The notes under the pieces: model-generated
Databases searched by the model: none
Seen by the model: only the letters and a program-made list of their open reading frames with translations
Told to the model about the DNA's origin: nothing
Program-made: the position numbers and the translations under genes
In this document: in pieces, positions 18,089 through 27,025 of the stretch
Layout of the letters: each line of letters opens with the position of its first letter
Position numbering within the stretch: the stretch's first letter is position 1
Origin: Vreelandella neptunia
Lineage (GTDB): Bacteria > Pseudomonadota > Gammaproteobacteria > Pseudomonadales > Halomonadaceae
Assembly (NCBI RefSeq): GCF_022489065.1
Contig: NZ_JAKVTW010000003.1
Coordinates: 1 to 64,000 of the forward strand
Length of the DNA: 64,000 bases
Reading direction: 5' to 3'

Positions 18089-18475
18089 CTAACGAGAAAA
18101 CGCCATGCGCTCACCCACGACGGCGGCGCCCAGCCAAAGGGGCAGGCTGACGAGAATATACAGCAGCGCAACAATGGGCTGGCCTAAGTGGAGAAGATGT
18201 AATGTCTCTAAGCTAAACAGCGAAAAAGTGGTAAAGCCGCCGCAAAAACCGGCGATCAGTAACGGTTGGAAGCGCGCTAGCTGGCTATGAGGGGATCGCG
18301 AGAGGGTGGCTGCCAACCAGCCGATGAGACAGGAACCCAATACGTTAACGATAAGTGTTCCCCAGGGGAAATAACCCCCTAGAGTTGCCTGAGATAATAA
18401 CGAAACGCCGTAACGCAGCACGCTGCCTACGCCGCTGCCGATACCCACCGCAATGTATGCCTTCCAGGCGCTCAT
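18089..18475 (-). CDS. crcB: CrcB/Fluc fluoride channel subunit, distal gene
   Basis: The 128-residue protein has four membrane helices. The key motifs are GSVLRYGVS, GTLIVNVLG (pore Asn) and GFCGGFTTFSLFSLE, in which both Phe-box phenylalanines are kept (TTFSLF). Family members are dual-topology or paired channels that let fluoride leave the cytoplasm. The gene overlaps the preceding crcB by 4 bases (ATGA), so the two products are probably made in equal amounts and form a heterodimer. No fluoride riboswitch is visible upstream of the pair. Confidence 0.9.
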   Translation of the reverse strand: MSAWKAYIAVGIGSGVGSVLRYGVSLLSQATLGGYFPWGTLIVNVLGSCLIGWLAATLSRSPHSQLARFQPLLIAGFCGGFTTFSLFSLETLHLLHLGQPIVALLYILVSLPLWLGAAVVGERMAFSR

Positions 18476-18873
18476 AAGGTCACTCCTGACAGAGAAGCGC
18501 CCGATGTCAACCAGCCAAGGGTGACCATCGCTAAGCCAAGCAACAGCGTGGCGCCAATATTGACGCTAGCGCGTAGCTGCTGGCTGTTCTGCCATAGCTC
18601 GATGGTCTGCAAGCTAAAAGAGGAAACGGTGGTGTAGCCACCCAGTAAACCAACGACTGAGAATAGCCATATCGGCGAGGGGAGGCTGGATAGCCCTTGG
18701 GTGCCAAGTAGCCAGCCGGCTAGAAAAGCGCCGCTGGCATTCACCGCCAGGGTACCCCATGGAAAGGCCTTACCGAGGTGGCGGGCGAGTAAGTTTGAAA
18801 CCGCAAACCGGCCCATACCTCCCAGCGCGCCGCCTAGTGCGACTAACAGTACGCTTGTTAAGCCATGCCCCAT
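18472..18873 (-). CDS. crcB: CrcB/Fluc fluoride channel subunit, proximal gene
   Basis: The 133-residue protein has four membrane helices with GGMGRFAVSN, GTLAVNASG (pore Asn) and GLLGGYTTVSSFSLQT. In the Phe box the first Phe is replaced by Val (TTVSSF), unlike its partner encoded downstream. In paired Fluc systems the two subunits adopt opposite membrane orientations, and one member often diverges at pore residues; that is the likely state here. It is first in the operon crcB-crcB-BASS carrier. A TATAAAAT-like sequence lies in its upstream region. Confidence 0.88.
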   Translation of the reverse strand: MGHGLTSVLLVALGGALGGMGRFAVSNLLARHLGKAFPWGTLAVNASGAFLAGWLLGTQGLSSLPSPIWLFSVVGLLGGYTTVSSFSLQTIELWQNSQQLRASVNIGATLLLGLAMVTLGWLTSGASLSGVTL

Positions 18874-19044
18874 GCTTTATCCCTTCGGTGACTACTTCAA
18901 TAGGCCGCTAAGTTTAGCATGTGTATTTTATAACGTTCGACGCACGCAAGAGCGTTTTAGGGTGTCGCGGGTCAATGAGATCGTGTAGAAAAGGACGAGA
19001 ATATAACAACAATGTTAATGCACTCGCTCAAGGAGAAGTGAACC

Positions 19045-19899
19045 ATGTCTGATCGCGTATTAGCAGCTATTGATAGTTCTCAGTTTTCAGAAGGCGTATG
19101 TGATTACGCGGCGTGGGCCGCCAAAGCACTCAATGCTCCCCTCAGTTTTATCCACACAGTGGATAACCATGCCCAGGTAGCCGAGCCTGATTTAACCGGC
19201 AATCTTGGCTTGGGGACTCGTGAACACTTGTTGGAAAAACTATCAGGCATTGAAGAGGAGCATGCAAAAGTCTCCCGTGAACGCGGTCGCTTGCTGCTAG
19301 ACGCCGCTAAAGAGCGAGCGGTCAGTGCGGGAATTGCCGACCCGCAAAGCTTGCAACGCAATGGCACGCTAGTCGAAACCCTGGTTGAAAATGAAAAAGA
19401 GGTGCGTTTGTTGGTCGTCGGCAAACGAGGTGAAACCGCTCATCAGGCCAGCGGTCATCTAGGTTCAAATCTTGAACGGGTGGTGCGGGAAATGCATCGT
19501 CCGATTCTTATGGTGCCGAAGCAGTTTACTCAGCCGCACAATGTGATGATGGCATTCGATGGCAGCAAGACCGCCCGTAAAGGCGTGGAGATGCTGGCTA
19601 AAAGCCCACTGTTCGAGGGGGCTACCTGTCACGTAGTGATTGTGGGCGCGGAAACCGCAGAAAACCGTTCACAGTTAAACTGGGCACTGGAAACCTTACG
19701 TGAGGCTGGCCACACCGCCGAGGGCGCGATTCGTGCAGGCGAAGTAGAAGAAACGCTACGCACTTATAAACAAGAGAATGACATTGATATGTTGGTGATG
19801 GGCGCTTATGGCCACTCACGTATTCGTCACCTGTTGGTCGGCAGTACCACGACGGCAATGCTGCGAAAAGCCCAGCTGCCGGTGTTGATTTTGCGCTGA
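19045..19899 (+). CDS. tandem-domain universal stress protein (copy 2)
   Basis: This 284-residue protein is a paralogue of the Usp at 14901-15758, with the same two UspA folds and the second-half ATP motif GAYGHSRIRHLLVGSTT. By eye the copies agree over most of their length, including RAGEVEE versus RAGEVDE and the ends PVLILR. Unlike copy 1 it has no transporter partner: it is transcribed alone behind AAGGAG, and a convergent MFS gene ends 12 bases away. The two copies bracket cfa, the BASS carrier and the crcB pair, which suggests an old duplication followed by insertion of these genes, or a translocated copy. Confidence 0.87.
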   Translation: MSDRVLAAIDSSQFSEGVCDYAAWAAKALNAPLSFIHTVDNHAQVAEPDLTGNLGLGTREHLLEKLSGIEEEHAKVSRERGRLLLDAAKERAVSAGIADPQSLQRNGTLVETLVENEKEVRLLVVGKRGETAHQASGHLGSNLERVVREMHRPILMVPKQFTQPHNVMMAFDGSKTARKGVEMLAKSPLFEGATCHVVIVGAETAENRSQLNWALETLREAGHTAEGAIRAGEVEETLRTYKQENDIDMLVMGAYGHSRIRHLLVGSTTTAMLRKAQLPVLILR

Positions 19900-19910
19900 T
19901 TGAGGCACTT

Positions 19911-21107
19911 TTACGGCTCAGCCCTGATGTTGGAGGCTTCCCGCAGTACCCGCTGGGCCAGTAGCCAACCAGCAATGATAAACAGCAGCATGCCCAATAG
20001 AATCGCATGAAACGGAGCGCCTGCCCCAAGGGCTAACCCCAGCACGGCAGGCGCGATGCCGGTGGAGAACACCATGGCAGCGCTAAGCGCGGAGCGTACA
20101 CGGCCTAGATTTTCAGCCCCCCAGAGCTTAATCAGCAGGCCTGAGGCGATAAGCTCTTGCGCGCCCATGGCCAAACCGCCGCCCACCATCAATGCCCAAA
20201 TGCTGATATGCCCGCCAATGGTGAGTGCCATCACCATGGCAAAGGCGTAGGGGAGTAGGTAAAGGCGGGCTAGCTTTACGGGGCCCAGTTTATCCACCCA
20301 GCGGCCTCCTAATAAGGCCCCCGGCAGTTTGGCGATTCCCATACCGGTCAGCGCCAGGGCATAAACGGCCAGCGAGCTGTCCAGCGAATTGGTTAGCTGC
20401 GCTTGATAGATAAACAGCCCCGTCATGGTGATAGGAAGTGCCATCAGTAGCGGCATTAGCAGCCAAAAGCGTTTTTCACGGAAGGGGCGAGGGCCGTGTG
20501 GCGTTTGCTTGGTTGGTTTAACGCCCGGTGCGCTGGGCCAGGGGGCTTTTAGCAGCAGCCAAAGCCAAGGTAGAGCGATGACGCCACACAGCAGCCACCA
20601 GAAGGTTTGCCAACTGCTCCAGATAAGCGCGGCAGCAACTAACGGGGGCAACAGCGCTTCCCCTAGCGGAATGCCCAGGTTCGCCAGCCCAATGGCACGG
20701 CCGCGCATGGTGGTAAACTCCCGGGCGGCGAGGGTGTTACCCAAATGGGTCAACATGCCCTGGCCGCATAGCCGCACTATGCCAAGGCCGACTATCCCCA
20801 GCCACCACCAGGGCGATAAGGTAAGCAGCACAACGCCAGTTAACAACAGTGACAATATGACCGCCGCAAAGCGCCGGGGATTAATCCAATCAACGGAGGG
20901 CCCAAAGCGCAGCATACAGAAGCCCGCTATCAACGTCACAAAGGCATAGGCGGTGCCGAATTGGCCGACGCTAAGGCCAAGGTGGTCTGAAAGGGGCGCT
21001 TGAAAAAGGCCAATAAAGTAGCTCTGCCCAAGGCTTGAGCTAAACATCGCTAGAAAAGCGATACTGAGTACGCTGCGGTGATCGCGCAGCAGGGTGCGAT
21101 AGCCCAT
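19911..21107 (-). CDS. MFS transporter
   Basis: About 12 hydrophobic helices over 398 residues make this a major facilitator. GQFGTAYAF, LGNTLAAREFTTMRGRAIGL and GRWVDKLGPVKLARLY are the loop regions between helices 2-3, 4-5 and 8-9. I chose the ATG at 21107, which follows AAGGGA, rather than the in-frame TTG at 21134. The substrate is unknown; no neighbour gives a clue. It is divergent from the DksA-like gene and convergent with Usp copy 2. Confidence 0.82.
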   Translation of the reverse strand: MGYRTLLRDHRSVLSIAFLAMFSSSLGQSYFIGLFQAPLSDHLGLSVGQFGTAYAFVTLIAGFCMLRFGPSVDWINPRRFAAVILSLLLTGVVLLTLSPWWWLGIVGLGIVRLCGQGMLTHLGNTLAAREFTTMRGRAIGLANLGIPLGEALLPPLVAAALIWSSWQTFWWLLCGVIALPWLWLLLKAPWPSAPGVKPTKQTPHGPRPFREKRFWLLMPLLMALPITMTGLFIYQAQLTNSLDSSLAVYALALTGMGIAKLPGALLGGRWVDKLGPVKLARLYLLPYAFAMVMALTIGGHISIWALMVGGGLAMGAQELIASGLLIKLWGAENLGRVRSALSAAMVFSTGIAPAVLGLALGAGAPFHAILLGMLLFIIAGWLLAQRVLREASNIRAEP

Positions 21108-21173
21108 CGAATAGTCCCTTACGCGATCAAACAAATTAGTAGGTTAACGATTGTAGGCTAATGGGAGGCACAG

Positions 21174-21515
21174 ATGAATCACACTGAGGTGGATATTGCC
21201 GTTATCCGCGAGAAGTTGCAGACCCTTGACACCACGCTCCGTGAGGAGAGCGCCAGCAGTGAAGACTCACGCGATACTGTAATGTTGGATCAAACGTCGG
21301 TAGGGCGGCTGTCGCGTATGGATGCAATGCAGGGGCAGGCGATGGCCAAAGCAGGCGAGCAGCGCCGTCAGCTAAAGCTGAAGCAGATTGCCGCTGCTCT
21401 GCAGAGGATTGAGAGTGAAAGCTTCGGTGAGTGTATCGAGTGCGGCGAATGGATTGGAGCCAAACGCCTCACCTGGGATCCGCTAGTGCTGAAGTGTATT
21501 GAGTGTGCCGAATAA
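21174..21515 (+). CDS. DksA/TraR-type zinc-finger protein
   Basis: The 113-residue protein has an N-terminal coiled-coil region containing LDQTSVGRLSRMDAMQGQ and a C4 zinc finger, CIECGEWIGAKRL then KCIEC (two CxxC pairs). It is shorter than DksA (about 150) and resembles the small TraR/YbiI-like proteins that enter the RNA polymerase secondary channel. The acidic tip residues are replaced by the sequence around SRMDA, which keeps one Asp. A role in transcription control under stress is inferred. The ribosome site GGGAGG precedes the ATG. It is convergent with leuA. Confidence 0.82.
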   Translation: MNHTEVDIAVIREKLQTLDTTLREESASSEDSRDTVMLDQTSVGRLSRMDAMQGQAMAKAGEQRRQLKLKQIAAALQRIESESFGECIECGEWIGAKRLTWDPLVLKCIECAE

Positions 21516-21540
21516 GCCCTGCCCCTTAGAGCCCAGCCGT

Positions 21541-23226
21541 TTACGCTTCGACGGCGGTTACTTTTTGTAGACGCGCTTCCACTGCCTGGGCTGCGTTAAT
21601 GCCTGACAACAGCGCCTTGAGCGATGCACTCACCGTATCGCTATCCTCGGCCACCGCGCAGAGCCGCTGGCCATCGATATTGAGCTGCACAAAGGCGATG
21701 GCATTGGCTTCACTGCTGGCACCCAGGGAGTGCTCGCTGTAATCGATAATGCCTACGCTGCTGCCAGAGTGGCGTTGCCACGCATCGGTAAATGCAGACA
21801 TTGCGCCGTTGCCCTTGCCAGAGAGAAGAAGCAACTCGTCGCCTTGGCGTAGCGTGACTTCAATGCCTTCCTGTTGGCCTTTTGAGAGCCGGTACTCCAC
21901 CAGCGATAGCGGTGCTTCCTGGGTGAAATTGTCGAACATCACCTGACGAATCATTTCGCTGGAGAGCTCGCTGGCGCGCTGTTCGCTTTCCTGCTGCACG
22001 TAAGGGGCCAAGGCCAGCATCATCCAGCGCGGCAAGTTAATGCCGTAATCGCGCTCAAGCAGAAACGCCATACCGCCCTTGCCGGACTGACTATTGACGC
22101 GAATCACCGCCTGATAGTCGCGGCCGATATCGTGGGGGTCGATGGGCAGATAAGCCACTTGCCAAGGCTCGTCTGGCTTTTGATGTTTGAGGGATTTACG
22201 AATCGCATCCTGGTGGCTGCCCGAGAAAGCGGTATAGACCATCTCGCCCACCCAGGGGTGGCGCGGATGCATGGCGATACCGGTGCACTCGTTGACCACC
22301 TGGATAATTTCATCCGGATTGGAGAGATCCAACTGAGGATCAATGCCTTGGCTGTAGAGGTTCATGGCCAAGGTGACGATATCCATATTGCCCGTACGCT
22401 CGCCATTGCCTAGCAGGGTGCCTTCTACCCGCTCGGCACCCGCCAGCAGGGCGAGTTCTGCAGACGCCACCGCACCACCGCGGTCATTATGGGTATGTAC
22501 CGAGATAATCACGCTGTCGCGACGGCTGATATGCTGGCAAAAGTACTCAATCTGGTCGGCGTGATGGTGCGGCCCTGCCACTTCCACCGTGGTGGGTAGG
22601 TTGAGAATGCACTTGTGATCTGGCGTTGGCTGCCAGACGTCCATCACCGCTTCGCAGATTTCCAGGGAGAAGTCGATCTCGGTGCTGGAGAAACTTTCCG
22701 GGGTGTATTGGAAACACCACTCAATGGCAGGGTATTGGTCGGCGTAGGTTTTGACCCAGGTGGCGCCTTGCACGGCGATATCGACAATCCCAGCTCGATC
22801 CATCTCGAACACGCGTTCGCGCTGTATGGTCGAGGTGGAGTTATAAAGGTGAACAATGGCGCGCTTGGCGCCGACCAACGAGGCAAAGGTCTTTTCAATC
22901 AGGTGTTCACGGCACTGCACCAGTACGGCGATGGTGACATCTTCGGGAATTTGATCTTCTTCAATCAGCCAACGCACGAAGTCGTAGTCGGGCTGGCTGG
23001 CGGAGGGGAAGCCCACCATGACTTCTTTAATGCCCACTTTAACGATCTGATGCCAAAAGCGCTGTTTCTGCTCAACGGTCATCGGCTCGAGTAACGCCTG
23101 GTTGCCATCGCGTAGGTCTTCGCTCACCCAGATGGGGGCGTGATCAAGATCACGATCCGGCCATTGGCGATTGAAAGCAGGCACACGGGGCGCGGGGCGA
23201 TATTTGCGATGATCAAAAGCAGGCAT
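21541..23226 (-). CDS. leuA: 2-isopropylmalate synthase
   Basis: At 561 residues this is the long LeuA type. The HMGL-like barrel starts at about residue 30 with WVSEDLRDGNQALLEPM (catalytic Arg-Asp and metal Asp), and the metal His pair is in SVHTHNDRGG. A C-terminal regulatory domain (about 430-555) should bind leucine for feedback inhibition. It condenses acetyl-CoA with 2-oxoisovalerate, the first committed step of leucine synthesis. I start at the ATG at 23226 (MPAFDHRKYRP) behind AGGAAG, not the in-frame ATG at 23295. No leucine-rich leader peptide was found upstream. It is divergent from an Lrp-type regulator. Confidence 0.93.
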   Translation of the reverse strand: MPAFDHRKYRPAPRVPAFNRQWPDRDLDHAPIWVSEDLRDGNQALLEPMTVEQKQRFWHQIVKVGIKEVMVGFPSASQPDYDFVRWLIEEDQIPEDVTIAVLVQCREHLIEKTFASLVGAKRAIVHLYNSTSTIQRERVFEMDRAGIVDIAVQGATWVKTYADQYPAIEWCFQYTPESFSSTEIDFSLEICEAVMDVWQPTPDHKCILNLPTTVEVAGPHHHADQIEYFCQHISRRDSVIISVHTHNDRGGAVASAELALLAGAERVEGTLLGNGERTGNMDIVTLAMNLYSQGIDPQLDLSNPDEIIQVVNECTGIAMHPRHPWVGEMVYTAFSGSHQDAIRKSLKHQKPDEPWQVAYLPIDPHDIGRDYQAVIRVNSQSGKGGMAFLLERDYGINLPRWMMLALAPYVQQESEQRASELSSEMIRQVMFDNFTQEAPLSLVEYRLSKGQQEGIEVTLRQGDELLLLSGKGNGAMSAFTDAWQRHSGSSVGIIDYSEHSLGASSEANAIAFVQLNIDGQRLCAVAEDSDTVSASLKALLSGINAAQAVEARLQKVTAVEA

Positions 23227-23442
23227 GGCGGTCTTCCTAAAAGTGGAGGTCTTCCTGAAATCAATGGAGATCATAGGGACGGCTGCTTGTGGCATAAGCC
23301 GTATTCAACAGTTCACTGCTTTTGGCAGTTCACCCATTGTAAGGGGTTTATAGCGAAAGGTTATTGCTAAGATGTGGGCAATAAGGAGATAATTGGCAGA
23401 ATATATCTTTTTAATTATTTTAATTGGCAGGAGCTGCTTGCT

Positions 23443-23928
23443 ATGCCGGTAACACCACTTGCTCTGGATCGTTTTGACCGTCATATCTTAGATATTGTCC
23501 AACAGGAGGGGCGTATCAGTAACCAGGAGCTGGCGGATCGGATCGGGCTTTCGCCTTCGCCCTGTTTACGCCGTGTGAGGGCCTTGGAAGAGCACGGCTT
23601 GATACTGCAGTACCGCGCTGAAGTGGATGCCCGCCAGTTGGGCTACCAGCTAATGGCGCTACTGCACATCTCCATGGATCAGCACACGCCTGAGCGCTTC
23701 GATAATTTTGAACGCCATATTCGCGAGATACCCAATGTCATTGAGTGTCTGATCATTACTGGCCAGGCGGCGGATTTTCAGCTGAAGATTTTGGTGCGCG
23801 ACATGGATGATTACCAGCACCTTTTGCTGCACGTGATTAATCGCATTGAGGGTGTAACCGGCGCGCATACCAGCTTTGTGCTGCGGCGGGTCTTTGAGCA
23901 TCGCCCGGTGCCCACGGAAAGGCCGTGA
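23443..23928 (+). CDS. Lrp/AsnC family transcriptional regulator
   Basis: The 161-residue protein has an N-terminal helix-turn-helix (residues 10-60; ISNQELADRIGLSPSPCLRRV) and a C-terminal RAM/AsnC ligand-binding domain (about 70-150). The start at 23443 follows AGGAG and gives the usual family length; the in-frame GTG at 23374 would add a non-family extension. It lies 216 bases from leuA in divergent orientation, so control of leuA by a branched-chain amino acid is a reasonable inference, though the effector cannot be read. The downstream ridA-like gene follows on the same strand. Confidence 0.86.
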   Translation: MPVTPLALDRFDRHILDIVQQEGRISNQELADRIGLSPSPCLRRVRALEEHGLILQYRAEVDARQLGYQLMALLHISMDQHTPERFDNFERHIREIPNVIECLIITGQAADFQLKILVRDMDDYQHLLLHVINRIEGVTGAHTSFVLRRVFEHRPVPTERP

Positions 23929-24009
23929 GAGCGTTAATGCAACGGCCATGGTCAAAGGTGCGCAAAGCGGTTTAAACTGCTTTTTTTGAAATTATTGGGA
24001 GTTTGCACT

Positions 24010-24366
24010 ATGAAGATTCAGCGCCACGATACGAAAGCCCGCATGAGCCGTGCCGTTATCCACCAGGGCGTGGCCTATCTGTGTGGCCAAGTGGCTGGTC
24101 CAGAGGCCCGCGAGGGGGATATTACCGCTCAAACGGAAAGCATGCTGGCGCGGGTGGATGCGTTGTTAAAAGAGATTGGTTCAAGCCGTGAGCAGCTGCT
24201 GACCGCTACGGTTTATCTAAAAGAGGGCAGCGACGTTGCCGCTATGAACGCGGTATGGGATGCCTGGGTGCCGGAAGGCTACGCACCGGCGCGCACTTGC
24301 GTGTGCGCACCACTCCCCTCTGATGAACTCAAAGTGGAAATCACCGTCACCGCTGCAGTGAGCTAA
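24010..24366 (+). CDS. RidA family protein (YjgF-like)
   Basis: The 118-residue protein carries the RidA signature region with the conserved Arg in [19 protein letters not shown] and the internal GQVAGPEA motif. RidA proteins form trimers and hydrolyse reactive enamine/imine intermediates made by PLP enzymes such as threonine dehydratase. This subfamily (short, with a Cys before Val in RTCV) may have a different substrate. The ATG at 24010 follows GGGAG. Proximity to leuA and an Lrp regulator suggests a link with branched-chain amino acid metabolism. An AT-rich heptamer array lies just downstream. Confidence 0.85.
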   Translation: MKIQRHDTKARMSRAVIHQGVAYLCGQVAGPEAREGDITAQTESMLARVDALLKEIGSSREQLLTATVYLKEGSDVAAMNAVWDAWVPEGYAPARTCVCAPLPSDELKVEITVTAAVS

Positions 24367-24374
24367 CGGCTTTC

Positions 24375-24409
24375 TATTCACTCCTCACCATTCACTATTT
24401 TCCCTTCAC
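24375..24409. repeat. degenerate heptamer array at the 3' end of hexR
   Basis: Five consecutive 7-base units read TATTCAC, TCCTCAC, CATTCAC, TATTTTC, CCTTCAC. In reverse complement the ideal unit is GTGAATA. The array runs into the hexR stop codon. A second array of the same consensus is at 62702-62743 after rpoD. Confidence 0.75.
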
Positions 24410-25269
24410 TTACCGGGTTTTTCCACCGGAAAGCGGGTGTCACGCAGACTGTCTTTGATTTTCTTGAGGTGGGGTAGAAAGTCTTCACCACGCCTCAAGG
24501 TCACTCCGGTGGCCAGCGCATCAATCAGCGTTAGCTGGATCACTCGCGAGGTCATCGGCATGTAGTGATCGGTGTCTTCAGGCGTGGCGACATCAAGGGT
24601 GGCGGTACATTCGTTGGCCAGGGGTGATTTGGGCGCGGTAATGCCGAGCACTACCGCCCCTGCGTCGCGGGCGAGCCGGGCAATATCGACTAACTCGCGG
24701 GTACGCCCGGTGTAGGAAATAATCACGACGACATCCCCCGTATGGCAAGCAGCGGCGACCATGCGCTGCATCAGCACATCAATGTAGGCCATTACCGGTA
24801 GGTTGAAGCGGAAGAATTTGTGTTGGGCGTCTTGGGCTACCGCGCCGGAGGCTCCCAGCCCGAAGATGTGAATCTGCTTGGCCTGAGTGAGATAGTCGAC
24901 CATGCGCTCAATAGCGGCCATATCGATTTCGCGCTGCGCTTCGTCAAGCGCAGCGATAGTGGCACCAAAGATTTTATGAGTGTACTGCGTGGCGGAGTCA
25001 CCTGGCTCCACTGCCCGGGTTACGTAAGGTGTACCACCGGCTAAGCTCTGGGCTAATTTTATTTTAAAATCGGGGTAGCCTTTGGCGCCGAAATTGCGGC
25101 AAAACCGGTTCACCGTGGGCTCACTCACGCTTGCCGCCTGAGCCAGGCTGGCGATGCTAAGACTCGTGGCGACCGTGGGGTCCTCAAGAATTACATTGGC
25201 GACTTTACGCTCCGAGCGATTGAGTTCTTCTAAGCGTTCGCGTAAGCGGTCAAGTAAGTCATGAGCCAT
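24406..25269 (-). CDS. hexR: HexR, RpiR-family regulator of central carbon metabolism
   Basis: The 287-residue protein has an N-terminal RpiR helix-turn-helix (residues 1-80; [23 protein letters not shown]) and a C-terminal SIS sugar-phosphate domain (about 125-265; [18 protein letters not shown] and [11 protein letters not shown]). Length and sequence match HexR, which in Pseudomonas represses zwf, edd and gap genes and is released by KDPG. The ATG at 25269 follows GGAGACC and overlaps the stop of the REC-GGDEF-EAL gene by 11 bases, so translation is coupled. An in-frame ATG farther upstream would run deep into the neighbour and is unlikely. Confidence 0.88.
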   Translation of the reverse strand: MAHDLLDRLRERLEELNRSERKVANVILEDPTVATSLSIASLAQAASVSEPTVNRFCRNFGAKGYPDFKIKLAQSLAGGTPYVTRAVEPGDSATQYTHKIFGATIAALDEAQREIDMAAIERMVDYLTQAKQIHIFGLGASGAVAQDAQHKFFRFNLPVMAYIDVLMQRMVAAACHTGDVVVIISYTGRTRELVDIARLARDAGAVVLGITAPKSPLANECTATLDVATPEDTDHYMPMTSRVIQLTLIDALATGVTLRRGEDFLPHLKKIKDSLRDTRFPVEKPGK

Positions 25270-27025
25270 TAACGGTCTCCGTGTACGGGGTAGAAAGAAG
25301 TGGCTTCCATTCGGTGCACCAGGTTGCAAACGCCTCTGCTGGCAGCGGGCGGGCATAGAAATAACCCTGTGCGGCTTCACAGCCAATGGAGCTTAAATAC
25401 GCTGCTTGAGCCGAGGTTTCGATGCCTTCTGCCACCACATCGCAGCCTACACTGTGCGCCAGTTGGGTAATAGTGTGCGCCAGTTGGCGATCAATTGCGC
25501 TGGTTTCCAGATCCATGACAAAGGCGCGGTCAATTTTGAGCGTCGAGAAGGGCAGCGTTTTAATATACGCCAGCGACGACTGTCCGGTGCCAAAATCATC
25601 AATCGCCACGGCGATGTTCATTTTGGCCAGTTGAGCGAGCTGCTGGCGGGCGTGATTCATGTCGCTCATCAGACCTGACTCGGTCACTTCCAGAGCGAAA
25701 AAGCGTTCGGGTATCTGCTGTTCGGCTAATCGCTTCAGCAGCTGTTGGGCAAAATCCTTACGGGTTAACTGACGAGCGGCTACGTTAACCGCGATATGGA
25801 AATCGTCATTGAGCAACCCTTGTGCCCGCCACGCGTTAATGTGGCGCATGGCCTCATCCAGCACCCAGTCACCAATTGAGAGAATATCGCCGCTGGCTTC
25901 TGCCAACGGAATAAACTCACCAGGAGAGATGAGTCCAAACTCAGGATGCTGCCAGCGCAACAGCGCTTCTGCGCCAAGTATCTTATGATCAGCCAGCGAT
26001 AATTTAGGCTGAAAGGCGAGCGACATTTCACCTCGTTCGGTGGCGCCGCGTATTGCCTGCTGCAGATGGAGCCGGTGGCGCTGCTTCTCCTCAATCGCTG
26101 GCGTGTAACGTTGCACGAGTAGCGTCCCTTCGGGCGGCAAGGCTAGTGCGGCCATGTGAACTAGTCGCTCTGTCTCAAAAGGGCCCGCTTCACCGCTGAT
26201 CCCGATACGTGCACTTAATGGCAACAATAGCGCATCTAGCGCCTGATCCTGTTCGAAACACGCCAACAATTGGTTAGCCATTTGCAGCAGCTTATCCGGG
26301 TCGGCTGTCGTGGTAATCACCACTAGCTCGCTACCGCCCCATAAACCCAAAAGGCACTCAGGGCTGAGCTGCCGACGAAGGCGTTGGCTAATAAAACGCA
26401 GCAGTTGGTCGGCAACCCGATAGCCGTGTAGCCGCACTACATCGTCAAGCTTATCTAGCGCAATAAACAGTAGCCCAGTGCCAGAGGCTTGGAGGGCAGC
26501 CGCTTGCAGCGCCTGTTCTAGTCCGCGACGGTTAGGTAGTTGGGTGATCGAATCAGTCCGGGACTGGCGATCCAGTTCCTGGGTGCGTTTGGCCACCATG
26601 AGTTCTAACGTATCGGCCTGCTTATCGCGAACCTGGTAGCGGTGTTCGACGTCAAGGGTATTGCGTATCCGTTGCAGGACTTCATCTTGTTTAAACGGTT
26701 TGGTGATAAAGTCACGAACCCCCATGGCCAAGGCGCGCTGTCGAGTCACATCATCAATTTGTGCAGTAAGCACAATGATCGGGGGCATCTGATCGGCAAA
26801 GTGATTTCGCAACTCTTCAATGACCGCGTAGCCATCCAGGTGAGGCATGCGTATATCTAGCAGCAGCAAGTCAGGAAGCTGCTTCTGGCAGTGGACCAGC
26901 ACTTTGCGTGGGTCATTGATGCCATGGACATTCTCGAAACCATACTCGTCGAGCAGATCGAGCATTAGGTCGATATTAACCGTGTTGTCGTCAACGACCA
27001 GCAGGTGTTTTTCGGTAAGGCTCAT
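25259..27025 (-). CDS. REC-GGDEF-EAL protein with degenerate GGDEF, likely c-di-GMP phosphodiesterase
   Basis: The 588-residue soluble protein has a receiver domain (about 5-125; acceptor Asp in [13 protein letters not shown], Lys in TKPFKQ), a GGDEF domain (about 165-310) and an EAL domain (about 325-575). The GGDEF site reads GGSEL, so it should not make c-di-GMP. The EAL domain keeps [31 protein letters not shown] and AEGIET, so it is expected to hydrolyse c-di-GMP. It overlaps the hybrid kinase gene by 4 bases upstream and hexR by 11 bases downstream. The kinase is the likely phosphodonor for the receiver. Confidence 0.92.
   Translation of the reverse strand: MSLTEKHLLVVDDNTVNIDLMLDLLDEYGFENVHGINDPRKVLVHCQKQLPDLLLLDIRMPHLDGYAVIEELRNHFADQMPPIIVLTAQIDDVTRQRALAMGVRDFITKPFKQDEVLQRIRNTLDVEHRYQVRDKQADTLELMVAKRTQELDRQSRTDSITQLPNRRGLEQALQAAALQASGTGLLFIALDKLDDVVRLHGYRVADQLLRFISQRLRRQLSPECLLGLWGGSELVVITTTADPDKLLQMANQLLACFEQDQALDALLLPLSARIGISGEAGPFETERLVHMAALALPPEGTLLVQRYTPAIEEKQRHRLHLQQAIRGATERGEMSLAFQPKLSLADHKILGAEALLRWQHPEFGLISPGEFIPLAEASGDILSIGDWVLDEAMRHINAWRAQGLLNDDFHIAVNVAARQLTRKDFAQQLLKRLAEQQIPERFFALEVTESGLMSDMNHARQQLAQLAKMNIAVAIDDFGTGQSSLAYIKTLPFSTLKIDRAFVMDLETSAIDRQLAHTITQLAHSVGCDVVAEGIETSAQAAYLSSIGCEAAQGYFYARPLPAEAFATWCTEWKPLLSTPYTETVNGS

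Noticed and set aside
18874-19044. Fluoride riboswitch upstream of the crcB pair
   Set aside because: I could not find the conserved riboswitch blocks or the expected pseudoknot pairing; only a promoter-like sequence is visible.
23227-23442. Leucine leader peptide/attenuator for leuA
   Set aside because: No short frame with a run of Leu codons and no terminator hairpin was seen before leuA.
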